Positions 37,125-45,268 of a stretch of DNA of 64,000 nucleotides are shown in pieces. The translations under genes and the position numbers were made by a program. The notes below the pieces were generated by a model. The model had not been told where the DNA came from, searched no databases, and saw only the letters and a program-made list of their open reading frames with translations. Source of the stretch: Oceanihabitans sp. IOP_32 (lineage in GTDB: Bacteria; Bacteroidota; Bacteroidia; Flavobacteriales; Flavobacteriaceae); the NCBI RefSeq assembly GCF_009498295.1, contig NZ_CP040813.1, forward strand, positions 3,045,001 to 3,109,000, read 5' to 3'. The first letter of the stretch is position 1. The number at the start of each line of letters is the position of its first letter.

Positions 37125-37508
37125 TTAAAGTTCATCAAAAAATGTATCGTCTGTAAATTCATCAATATCTCTACGATCTTTTTTGGTAGGTCTCCCAACA
37201 CCTTTTTTTCTGTAATAATCTTTGGCATACTTTAAAAGCTCCTGAGCTTCAAATTGTTCTTTTGGTGTATTATCGGTGATATAAATAGCTACCAATTTAG
37301 CACCAACTCGACTTTCAGGAATATCGTTAACTTTTAATTTATAATTAATCTGATTTTTTCTTAATTCGACAATATCTTGCGGAAAAACCTCTCGGCTAGG
37401 CTTAGCCGCAGTATTATTAATTTTAACCTGTCCCTTTTTACAGGCCGTGGTCGCCATCGATCTGGTTTTGTAATATCTAACGCACCATAAATACTTGTCT
37501 ATACGCAT
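37125..37508 (-). CDS. S4-domain RNA-binding protein (Hsp15/HslR-like)
   Basis: A 127-aa protein with an N-terminal S4 domain beginning MRIDKYLWCVRYYKTRSMATTACKKGQVKIN, as in Hsp15. It has a basic C-terminal tail (YYRKKGVGRPTKKDRRDIDEF) typical of the family. Hsp15 binds stalled 50S subunits carrying nascent chains. By position it probably shares a transcript with the phosphoribosyltransferase gene downstream. Confidence 0.9.
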   Translation of the reverse strand: MRIDKYLWCVRYYKTRSMATTACKKGQVKINNTAAKPSREVFPQDIVELRKNQINYKLKVNDIPESRVGAKLVAIYITDNTPKEQFEAQELLKYAKDYYRKKGVGRPTKKDRRDIDEFTDDTFFDEL

Positions 37509-37546
37509 ATAATTAATAATAAATTCAAATAGTATGGCTGTTATCT

Positions 37547-37582
37547 AAAAAAAGGATTCATCAAAAAAGATAAATCCTTTTT
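37547..37582 (-). terminator. Terminator of the crystallin-like lipoprotein gene
   Basis: AAAAGGATT and AATCCTTTT pair around a loop, with T runs on the minus strand. It lies 20-55 bp past the stop at 37601. Confidence 0.65.
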
Positions 37583-37600
37583 ATTGAAAATTATAGTCTT

Positions 37601-38397
37601 TTAGTTTAATAGTTTAATTGAACTGATTTCATCATTCCAATTACGACCCCAACTCGCTCGACGTAGTCTTTTTAAGTTAGATATTTGTAAAGAACTACTG
37701 TTTCTTGCGTCTAGTACAAATGATCTACCGCCGTAATTAATGTGTTCATAGAAACGTCCATAACAGCTAGAAACTCTGACAGAACTGACTTTATCATTAG
37801 GTATATTACCAATAAACGCATTACTACCACATAAAACAACTTGATTATTTTGAAGAACTTTCCACATGGTGGAATCCGAAAAATTTCTTAATCTTTCTGA
37901 GTTTGTTCCATTTTGAAAATAACATCCATTATACTGAGGTCCTCCATTAGGCTTGGCAGAGTGCCAAGTAATTAAACCATTGTAATTACTATTACTATAT
38001 ATCCTTAAGGAATAAGGGTTGTCGTATGGACTTGAAACTTTTGAATAAGTACTTTTGTTAGTACTTGATATAGTATTCATATAAATTGAAAAATCTTTTT
38101 CATTATCGAATAAAATAAAGTTTTCATCATCTAAGACGTATGTAATTAATGATTCATTTCGATTATTTAAATCATTTAAAAATTCGAATGAATCATTTTC
38201 AATAGGAGTTTTTTCTCCGCTAGCTTCGTCCTTCACAAAGTAAATAGTAAATATTTCATTATTATAACTAAAATTTAATGTTTCAACAACCTCTTTTGCC
38301 TTGTTAGTTATTGAAGTTGTTTCTTCAACTGATTCATTGGAACAGGAGAAAAAAAGATTGAAATGATAATTAATGTAAGAAATTTGATTTTTTTCAT
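37601..38397 (-). pseudogene. Beta/gamma-crystallin-like lipoprotein gene frameshifted in its signal peptide
   Basis: The main frame (37601-38236 from its first ATG) holds about 211 codons with crystallin-like Greek-key features (GRFYEHINYGGRSFVLDAR, then the SS-x-K-x-L end). The same frame is open further upstream to a lipobox, FFSCSNESVEE. A signal peptide MKKIKFLTLIIISIF begins at 38397 but in another frame. Adding one base to the A7/T7 run at 38349-38355 joins them as IFFFSCSNES, a perfect lipoprotein start. As written, the signal-peptide frame stops early. Either a homopolymer mutation or a base-calling error explains this. Confidence 0.85.
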
Positions 38398-38487
38398 GTT
38401 AAAAAAGTTTAATTGTTAATAAAGTATTATTGTATAAATATATTGCAAATAAAGTTCTTATTTTATTTTTAATGCGAAAATAATGTT

Positions 38488-39496
38488 AACTTTATTTGAT
38501 TATACTTAATTATGCCACAAGACCAAAATTTATTATCTTTAAATAAAGGCTAAAGGTATGAATTTACTACATTTTATAGAACAATTCCCTGACGAAACCT
38601 CTTGTAAGGTTCATCATCGAGAAGTCAGGGTAAAAGAAGGTGTAATTTACAAAAAATGTAAAGGCACAAAACATTATTAGTTAAAATCAAAGTAGATGTG
38701 GCTATGTAGTGATTGTCGCTTCAGAACAACGCTTCGTAGTGGAACAATGATGGAATATTCCAACTTACCGTTTCGAACTTGGTATTTAGCTATGGCTTTC
38801 ATGACTTTCAGTAAGAAAGGCATATCTGCTGTTGAGTTGCAACGTCAGCTTAATCATTCACGATATACCACGATACGGTCATTGATGCATAAGATTCGAA
38901 CTGCGATGGGCAAGCGTGATGATCTATATAAATTAGAGGACATGGTTGGGTTTGACGAAGGCTACTTTGAAATAGCCACCAAAGAAAAAGACAAAAAGAA
39001 TTTAAAGCGAGGTCTTGGTAGCCAAAGACAGTTTAATGTCGCTGTTATGGCTGAATCAACACCTTTAGAAAATCCTAAAACTGGTAAGAAATTAAGCCAT
39101 TGTAGATATTTTTAAGATGAAGGTGCTTAATACGCACAAAAAAGAAGAAGTTAACACTACTATTACTGATAGCTTTGAGGATATCTCCATTGTTTTTAGT
39201 GACAAAAGCACATCGTATGTTGACATTTCGGACTACGTAGAAATGCATATTACAGAAAAAACAAGTAGAGAAACCACAATTTCGACGCTAAAGTGGGTAC
39301 ACATAGCTATTAGCAATGCAAAGCGGACTCTTTTAGGTATTTACCACAAAATCAAAGGTAAATATTTACAGAATTATCTAGATGAGTTTTGTTATAAATT
39401 GAACAGAAGATACTTTGGCGAGCATTTGTTTGACAGACTTGTTTTAGCTGTTAGTTCGCGATACTGGTATAAAGGTGTGTAATCAAATAACTTTAT
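38488..39496 (+). mobile_element. Degenerate IS1595-family insertion sequence with flanking direct repeats
   Basis: A roughly 1-kb element. The terminal repeats are TTTGATTATAC (left, about 38496-38505) and GTGTAATCAAA (right, about 39477-39487), inverted with one mismatch. The 8-bp direct repeat AACTTTAT occurs at 38488-38495 and 39489-39496, as expected for IS1595-type target duplication, although the exact end may shift by 1-2 bp. It contains one dead transposase gene. Confidence 0.75.
38558..39482 (+). pseudogene. IS1595-family (ISXO2-like) transposase, inactivated
   Basis: The frame begins MNLLHFIEQFPDE at 38558 with a zinc-finger-like CxxC region, then meets TAG at 38678-38680 and 38693-38695. 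Both replace conserved Trp codons (KHY*LKSK*MWLCSDCRFRTT). The DDE-type ISXO2 domain follows (MVGFDEGYFE). A surplus T in the run 39109-39113 then shifts the frame: CRYF should continue KMKVLNTHKKEE, which is at 39117-39482 in the next frame (SDKSTSYVDIS, then KLNRRYFGEHLFDRL). Three lesions mean it cannot make a full transposase. Confidence 0.92.
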
Positions 39497-39577
39497 ATTA
39501 ATCTTAATTTATTTAAGCTTTATTAATATAAAAAAATAAATTATTTTTGACATCTAAAAATTAATAAATAGAAATGT

Positions 39578-40603
39578 ATGAAATTAGTAAAAATAGCTTT
39601 ATCTATTTTATGTTTAGCGGTTGGTTTTTTATCCTGCAATAAAGATGATGATAACAACGATATTATAGAAGTTGAAATAAGAGATAGAGGGGAGCAACAA
39701 GTAGCCGATAATGATTCTATTATTAAATATTTAAAAACACATTATTATAATTCTAGCGAATTAGCAGCTATTAGTAACCCTAGTATTGAGGACATTATTA
39801 TAACCAAATTTATTTCGGGTACTGTGCCAGATGGTAATACGTTGTTAATGAATGCTGTTGAAAAAAAGACAGTTAATTATGCTGACACAAATTATGACTT
39901 CTATATGCTTAAATTAAATCAAGGAGGCGGTGCGGATTCACCATCGTTTGCAGATAGTATTAGAGCTCGATATGAAGGCATTTTACTTGACGATACCATT
40001 TTTGATAGTAGTTTAGGGGCACCATTAGATTCTGATTTAATTACTGAAATTGCAGTAGAAGGGTGGAGAAGAGTTTTTCCATATTATAACACAGCTGAAA
40101 GCTTTATTGAAAATAGCGATGGAACTATTAGTTATATAAATAAAGGTTTAGGTATTATGTTTTTACCTTCGGGATTAGCATATTTTTCTTCTTCTACACC
40201 AAGTTTTTCAGCATATTCTCCATTGATTTTTAAGTTTGAATTATTACAAATGGAACGAAACGATCATGATAATGATGGTATCCCTTCTTACTTAGAGGAT
40301 TTAAATGGTGATGGTGAATTTACTCTTGATGATGACACCGACGGTGATGGCATTTCTAATTATCTTGATGTTGATGATGACGATGATGGAATACCAACAA
40401 TTAGAGAGTTAAAACCTCGAACCTATTCTGTTAATACAAATGTAGGAGAACAGGAGCCCGTTTTAGAAGTTAAAGAGTTTGAATACAGCAGAACGGAAGC
40501 TGCTGGCATAATTACCATTAAAACGTTTACGGCTGTAGATTCTAACAACGATGGTATAGATGATTATCTGGACAAAAATATAGCTATTGAGTACACCGAA
40601 TAA
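39578..40603 (+). CDS. FKBP-type peptidyl-prolyl isomerase-like lipoprotein with Asp-rich repeats
   Basis: A 341-aa lipoprotein (lipobox FLSC, Cys20). The central part (about 100-230) resembles the FKBP-type isomerases common in flavobacteria: DSIRARYEGILLDDTIFDSS, then EIAVEGWRRVFPYY. This is followed by calcium-binding thrombospondin-3-like Asp repeats (DHDNDGIPSYLEDLNGDGE, DTDGDGISNYLDVDDDDDG, about 232-272). A tail of about 65 residues ends with another DSNNDGIDDYLD motif. It probably works at the cell surface. A strong terminator follows. Confidence 0.82.
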   Translation: MKLVKIALSILCLAVGFLSCNKDDDNNDIIEVEIRDRGEQQVADNDSIIKYLKTHYYNSSELAAISNPSIEDIIITKFISGTVPDGNTLLMNAVEKKTVNYADTNYDFYMLKLNQGGGADSPSFADSIRARYEGILLDDTIFDSSLGAPLDSDLITEIAVEGWRRVFPYYNTAESFIENSDGTISYINKGLGIMFLPSGLAYFSSSTPSFSAYSPLIFKFELLQMERNDHDNDGIPSYLEDLNGDGEFTLDDDTDGDGISNYLDVDDDDDGIPTIRELKPRTYSVNTNVGEQEPVLEVKEFEYSRTEAAGIITIKTFTAVDSNNDGIDDYLDKNIAIEYTE

Positions 40604-40676
40604 TCTTTTATGATAAAGTAGTGAATAAAAAGCAACTTTTGTAGTCCTTCACACGTTTTCACAAGTTAAAAAAGAA

Positions 40677-40714
40677 CCCGATTGATGGTTTAGTACCAAA
40701 ATCGGGCTTTTTTT
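40677..40714 (+). terminator. Terminator after the FKBP lipoprotein
   Basis: CCCGATT (40677-40683) pairs with AATCGGG (40700-40706); the loop is 16 nt and a T run follows. It lies 74 bp after the stop. Confidence 0.8.
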
Positions 40715-40859
40715 GTCTAATTATTGTCCCATTCTAAACCAATTTATAGATTTGGACAACTCTATTAGTCTTAAGACGGGTTTTTAGATTATGGGTGTTG
40801 AGAAAATTCATTACAATAGGGGAGAGGCTTAGTATGGTTTTACAGAATGCAAAACAGCA

Positions 40860-41468
40860 CTAAATTTTTATCATTTGTGCGTTGTACATAAATGAATCTT
40901 TCCAGCGTTCAAAACGAATATCAAATTTATCGGAAAACACAAGATATTGGCATTTACCAATACTTTCGGGAGTACGAGTAACTTCAGCAAAATTATTGTT
41001 TCTAAATAAAAAGCCAGCATCTTCAACAATACACATTTTTAAGGCGTTTAAATTAATACCATTAAGATAGAACAGTTTGTTTAAACGTTTTGGGGTTGCA
41101 ATTACAATATCGGTACCGTCGTATATGTCGTCGCGTTGAATGTCGATATTATGTTCGTCGTAAGCACAATATACACGTAAATTGGTGCCGCGTTTAAAGG
41201 CATTAAATTCCAACTCTAATTGTAATGCAGCTTTTTTGTCTTTTACAAAAATTAAAGCTCTAGGCGCATCGGCTTTAGCGTATTTTAGTTTCTGTATTAC
41301 GCTAATAATTATGCTCGTGGTTTTCCCGCTTCCCTCTGGCGCTATTACAAACAAACTAGCTCCACTTTTTATTTTAGGTAGCAGTTGTTTTTGTAAGGGT
41401 AAGGGATCTTCAAAACCTTTGGAGTTAAGTGTATCTGCTAGAGGTTCTATTAATTTCTTAAAGGGCAT
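40860..41468 (-). CDS. Half-size DEAD-box helicase-like protein
   Basis: A 202-aa protein corresponding only to the N-terminal RecA-like domain of a DEAD-box helicase. Walker A is present (APEGSGKT, about 43-50), as is the TP(G/K)R-type motif ATPKRL at about 124-129. Motif II reads VEDA at 148-151 instead of DEAD, and motif III is VFSD rather than SAT. The C-terminal helicase domain is absent, and there is no trace of it downstream. It is therefore likely a non-helicase ATP- or RNA-binding protein, or a regulatory relative; similar short proteins exist in flavobacteria. Confidence 0.82.
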   Translation of the reverse strand: MPFKKLIEPLADTLNSKGFEDPLPLQKQLLPKIKSGASLFVIAPEGSGKTTSIIISVIQKLKYAKADAPRALIFVKDKKAALQLELEFNAFKRGTNLRVYCAYDEHNIDIQRDDIYDGTDIVIATPKRLNKLFYLNGINLNALKMCIVEDAGFLFRNNNFAEVTRTPESIGKCQYLVFSDKFDIRFERWKDSFMYNAQMIKI

Positions 41469-41555
41469 AAAACGTTTTTATTTTGATGTAAAGGTAGTAA
41501 GTTTTTAAATAGCTAATCGCATTGGGAAAGCATGGATTTTAAAAAATAATTAGTT

Positions 41556-41563
41556 TACTTTTG
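41556..41563 (+). promoter_or_regulatory. -7 promoter box of the Bcr/CflA gene (leaderless type)
   Basis: TACTTTTG matches TAnnTTTG and is followed by CCAC and then the ATG at 41568. The transcript would start at or beside the start codon. Confidence 0.6.
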
Positions 41564-41567
41564 CCAC

Positions 41568-42773
41568 ATGCAAAAAAACAACACGTTTAAATTAGAATTT
41601 GTAGCTTTAATGGCCTCATTAATGTCTCTTGTAGCCCTATCTATAGATGCTTTGTTGCCGGCTTTGCCACAAATTGGTCAAGATTTAGGAGTTTTAAATT
41701 CTACACACAACCAATTGCTTATTACAATGATTTTTTTAGGCTTGGGTTTCGGACAACTGCTTTTTGGACCGCTATCTGATAGTTTTGGCAGAAAACCTAT
41801 TGTTTACATTGGTTTTACGGTATTTGTTGTGGCTAGTTTTATTTGTGTATCTGCAGTGAGTTTAGAGTTTATGATTGTGGGGCGTATTCTTCAAGGATTT
41901 GGATTATCGGCAGCAAGAAGTTTAAGTATATCTATGATTAGAGATTGCTTTAGTGGTAATTATATGGCTAAAATATTATCAATTGTCACCATGTTTTTTA
42001 TTTTGGTTCCTGTAGTGGCACCCTTATTAGGTCAGTTTTTAATAAGTCGATTTAATTGGCAGTCTATATTTTATTTTAACTTGATATTTGGTATTCTTGT
42101 CATGTTTTGGTTTTGGTTACGCCAGCCAGAAACATTAAAAGAAGAAAAACGTATTAAATTTTCTTATCGTTTATTTATCGATGGTGCTATCGAGTTTTTT
42201 AAACATAAAGACGCCGTGGCTTTCACATTTATTTCTGGATTTATTACAGGGTCTTTTATGGTGTATTTAAGTACATCGCAACAAATATTTCAAGAGCAGT
42301 ATAACTTGGCAGACTTGTTTCCATATATTTTTGCGAGTTTAGCGATTTCGGTCGGTTTTGCTACCTTTTTAAATAGTAGGTTTGTGGTTAAGTTTGGTAT
42401 GACTAAAATAGCCTATGTTTCTTGTATTGCTTACACCGCTATATCGATTTTGTATGTTGTTATGTTTTCATCTGGTCAAAACCCAAATATTGCGGTTTTG
42501 TTAAGCTTTTTTGCTTTACAATTTTTTGCTGTGGGTTTTTTATTCGGGAATTTACGTGCACTAGCAATGCAGCCTTTAGGACATATTGCGGGTATTGGAG
42601 CCGCAATAAATGGTTTTGTTTCTACCGTAATGGCTGTTCCTATTGCAAATTTTATTGGAGAGTTTGTGAGTACATCGGTCTTACCTCTATTTATTGGGTT
42701 TTCGATATTTGGTTTACTTTCTGTTTTAGTTTTTGTAATGGTAAAACGTAAAGTTATTTTTGTAAAAATTTAG
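41568..42773 (+). CDS. Bcr/CflA family multidrug efflux MFS transporter
   Basis: A 401-aa major-facilitator exporter with 12 membrane helices. The N-terminal ALSIDALLPALPQIGQDLG and loop-2 GPLSDSFGRKPIVYIG identify the Bcr/CflA drug:proton antiporter branch. GRILQGFGLSAARSLSISMIRD is the loop after helix 4. The start fits the family, and the promoter box ends 4 bp before it. Specificity (bicyclomycin, chloramphenicol or other) cannot be read from the sequence. Confidence 0.92.
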   Translation: MQKNNTFKLEFVALMASLMSLVALSIDALLPALPQIGQDLGVLNSTHNQLLITMIFLGLGFGQLLFGPLSDSFGRKPIVYIGFTVFVVASFICVSAVSLEFMIVGRILQGFGLSAARSLSISMIRDCFSGNYMAKILSIVTMFFILVPVVAPLLGQFLISRFNWQSIFYFNLIFGILVMFWFWLRQPETLKEEKRIKFSYRLFIDGAIEFFKHKDAVAFTFISGFITGSFMVYLSTSQQIFQEQYNLADLFPYIFASLAISVGFATFLNSRFVVKFGMTKIAYVSCIAYTAISILYVVMFSSGQNPNIAVLLSFFALQFFAVGFLFGNLRALAMQPLGHIAGIGAAINGFVSTVMAVPIANFIGEFVSTSVLPLFIGFSIFGLLSVLVFVMVKRKVIFVKI

Positions 42774-42852
42774 AGTCTTCTGTTTTTAGTTGTTCTACGG
42801 TATTAAATTTTTTTTAGCATTTGTATGATTTTCGTATATCATCGTATTGGCT

Positions 42853-44613
42853 TTAAATTTTGGCTTGATAAGTGTATAAGTCGTAATATCGACCTCGCTT
42901 TTTAATCAAATTTTCATGGTTACCGCGCTCTATAATACGGCCCGCTTCTATAACTAAAATTTGGTCTGCTTGCTTTATGGTGCTCAGGCGATGGGCAATT
43001 ACAATAGTGGTTTTGTCTTTAATGAGTTTAGCTAAACTTTTTTGGATAAGCGTTTCGCTTTCGGTGTCTAAGCTTGAGGTTGCTTCATCTAAAATTATAA
43101 TCTTTGGCTCTGCTAAAATGGCTCGAGCAATAGCTAAGCGCTGACGTTGTCCTCCAGATAGTTTTACACCTCTTTCACCAATTAGAGTGTCTAAACCGTT
43201 ATCAAATCTGTCTGTAAATTCATTGACATAAGCCGCTTTTACGGCATTTTGTAATTCGGTTTCAGTAGCATTTGGTCTAGGAAACATAATATTTTCTCTT
43301 ATGCTGCCTTCAAAGAGAAACTCATCTTGTAAAACAACGCCTAAATATTGTCTGTAGCTACTTAATTTTACCTTAGACAAATCTTGATTATCAATGGATA
43401 CAATACCAGTTTTAGGTGTTAAAAATGTAGCCGATAAGCCTGCAATAGTAGATTTTCCAGATCCAGAACTTCCAACTAAGGCGGTTACAGTACCTGCGGG
43501 TGCAGTAAAGTTTATGTCGTGAAGTACCTCCTCATCTTCATTATAGGAAAAGGATACATTTTTAAACTCGATGGTACCTTGAAGTTCTTTTAGCGTGATT
43601 TTACGATCTTCATTGTCGTCTTCAGATAATTTATTCATTAACTCTTCGGTTCTATCTAAACCTGCTAAAGCCTCTGTTAATTGACTACCTATATTACTTA
43701 TTTGTATTATGGGGGCAATCATAAAACCTAGTACTAGAGTGAAGAATAAAAAATCTCCTGTTGTCATTTCAGATTGAATCATATAATAGCCCCCAATTCC
43801 CATAATACCAGTGGTGGCTACACCTATTAAGAAAGTAGAAGCGCTTGTCATGAATGCCGTTGCGGTTAAACTCTTTTTTACATTTTTATAAAGTTTTTCT
43901 ACCCCTTTTTCAAATACTAAATGCTCTTGTGCTTCGGCATTAAAAGCCTTAATAACTCTAACGCCAGCTAAAGTTTCAGTAAGTCTACCTGTGACCTCCG
44001 CATTAATTTTTCCGCGCACTCTAAAAATCGGACGAATATACTTAAACGCTTTAAGAGCGATATAACCAAATATGGAGAGTGGAATAAACACAAAAAGGGT
44101 CATCCAAGGGTTTATTTTTATTAAAATAATTAAAGAAATCACAGCTGTAAAAGTACCACCAACCAATTGCACGAGACCAGTCCCTATTAGATTCCTAACG
44201 CCTTCAACATCACTCATAATTCTAGACACTAAAGCACCAGATTTGGTGTTGTCGAAAAAACTTATAGGTAAGGTTAACACCTTTTTTTGTACTTGAGCAC
44301 GCAATTCACTTATTAAATATTGAGCCTGTACGCCTAGTATTCGCGTTAATAAAAAGGATGTTACAGCTTGAATTGTGATGGCAGCAATTACAATAGCAAT
44401 TAAAAAATAGAGATCTGTGTAATTCTTATTTGGTACAACATCATCTAATAAAACTTTACTTTGCCAGGGTAAAACTAAACCAGCCAAACTTTTAATAACT
44501 ATTAAAACTAAACCCACAAAAATAAGGTTTCGCCTTGGCCAGATAATAGTTTTAAAAGCTTGAGAAATGGTGACTTTACGCGATATTTTAGTGGTCGATT
44601 TTCTGGGTTTCAT
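42853..44613 (-). CDS. ABC transporter, MsbA-like (transmembrane and ATPase domains fused)
   Basis: A 586-aa half-transporter: six membrane helices in the first 320 residues, then a nucleotide-binding domain with Walker A GSSGSGKST, signature LSGGQRQR and Walker B IIILDEATSSLD. It belongs to the MsbA/lipid or multidrug exporter group and would work as a homodimer. Its exact substrate is unknown. A small basic protein gene and a strong hairpin lie upstream on the same strand. Confidence 0.92.
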   Translation of the reverse strand: MKPRKSTTKISRKVTISQAFKTIIWPRRNLIFVGLVLIVIKSLAGLVLPWQSKVLLDDVVPNKNYTDLYFLIAIVIAAITIQAVTSFLLTRILGVQAQYLISELRAQVQKKVLTLPISFFDNTKSGALVSRIMSDVEGVRNLIGTGLVQLVGGTFTAVISLIILIKINPWMTLFVFIPLSIFGYIALKAFKYIRPIFRVRGKINAEVTGRLTETLAGVRVIKAFNAEAQEHLVFEKGVEKLYKNVKKSLTATAFMTSASTFLIGVATTGIMGIGGYYMIQSEMTTGDFLFFTLVLGFMIAPIIQISNIGSQLTEALAGLDRTEELMNKLSEDDNEDRKITLKELQGTIEFKNVSFSYNEDEEVLHDINFTAPAGTVTALVGSSGSGKSTIAGLSATFLTPKTGIVSIDNQDLSKVKLSSYRQYLGVVLQDEFLFEGSIRENIMFPRPNATETELQNAVKAAYVNEFTDRFDNGLDTLIGERGVKLSGGQRQRLAIARAILAEPKIIILDEATSSLDTESETLIQKSLAKLIKDKTTIVIAHRLSTIKQADQILVIEAGRIIERGNHENLIKKRGRYYDLYTYQAKI

Positions 44614-44662
44614 TCTAGTGTTTTGGTTGTGTTTTATAATGGAAAAGCGTAGCTGAAAATGT

Positions 44663-44703
44663 AAAAATTAAAACCACTGCTATAGAGAGTGGTTTTAATT
44701 TTT
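44663..44703 (-). terminator. Terminator downstream of the 34-aa basic protein gene
   Basis: A perfect 16-bp stem (44663-44678 with 44688-44703) and a 9-nt loop. It separates the small gene from the ABC transporter gene and may stop transcription of the former. Confidence 0.8.
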
Positions 44704-44726
44704 ATTGCTAATTTTTAATAATTTCA

Positions 44727-44831
44727 CTAAGTTCGTTTTGACTTTTTAGCAAGTTTTGCCGCTTTTTTCTCCTTAGGGGTTAAAAGCGGTGCTTTTTTTG
44801 TGCTTTTCTTAGCATCATGTGACTTTGCCAT
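44727..44831 (-). CDS. Short Lys-rich protein (34 aa)
   Basis: A 34-codon frame starting MAKSHDAKKSTKKAPLL and ending KKAAKLAKKSKRT. It is strongly basic (about 40% Lys/Arg). Such short Lys-rich proteins recur in flavobacterial genomes, where no function has been assigned. It has its own terminator hairpin just past the stop, supporting it as a real transcription unit. It may bind nucleic acid; this is only inferred from charge. Confidence 0.6.
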   Translation of the reverse strand: MAKSHDAKKSTKKAPLLTPKEKKAAKLAKKSKRT

Positions 44832-45268
44832 AATATAATTAGCTTGATGGGTTCGCGAAACAAGATAGTATATTTAGCCCTTATTTATATGATGTAATGC
44901 GATATTTTAATGAAATTTGATGCCATACCAATCTGTTTTGTGTGGTGTTTAGCATATATTTACCAGTTATAATTGCAGAGCATATAAAAAACAAGTATGA
45001 CCCTATGAAGTGTAATAAGAATAAAGAACTACATGATGTTAACCTGTTATACCAATGTAACCCTATAATATCGTAATAAATAACTTCTTTTTTGATTACT
45101 TTTCATCAAAAATAATTACCGTAACGATGTTATGCTATTAATTTTTCATTTCAATTAATCAAAAAATAATTCAATTTATTTACACGACATTACAAAGTTA
45201 AATTGGTATTAGAATATGGCTTTACTATATTTTTTAAATATGGTTATGACTTAAAAACTTAGTTAAAA
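44832..45268. other. Intergenic region containing MITE-like copy 3
   Basis: About 435 bp. The element at 45050-45208 fills the right part. Left of it, 44926 also begins with TACCAATCTG, which resembles an element end but has no matching right end or target duplication, so an older fragment is possible. Confidence 0.5.
45050..45208 (+). mobile_element. MITE-like element, copy 3 (159 bp)
   Basis: Ends TACCAATGTAAC and GTTAAATTGGTA form a 12-bp inverted repeat with one mismatch, flanked by TTA on both sides (45047-45049, 45209-45211). The right end (CAAAAAATAATTCAA, then ACGACATTACAAAG) matches copies 1 and 2 closely, while the left and middle diverge, so it is an older or different subtype. 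Confidence 0.75.

Noticed and set aside
39100-39120. Programmed frameshifting in the transposase
   Set aside because: IS1595-family transposases are single-frame proteins, and this copy also has two nonsense codons. A dead gene explains all three.
39492-39532. An 11-bp inverted repeat (TTTATATTAAT/ATTAATATAAA) right of the insertion sequence
   Set aside because: The arms are purely A/T with a 19-nt spacer in very AT-rich DNA. It may be a weak terminator but could easily be chance.
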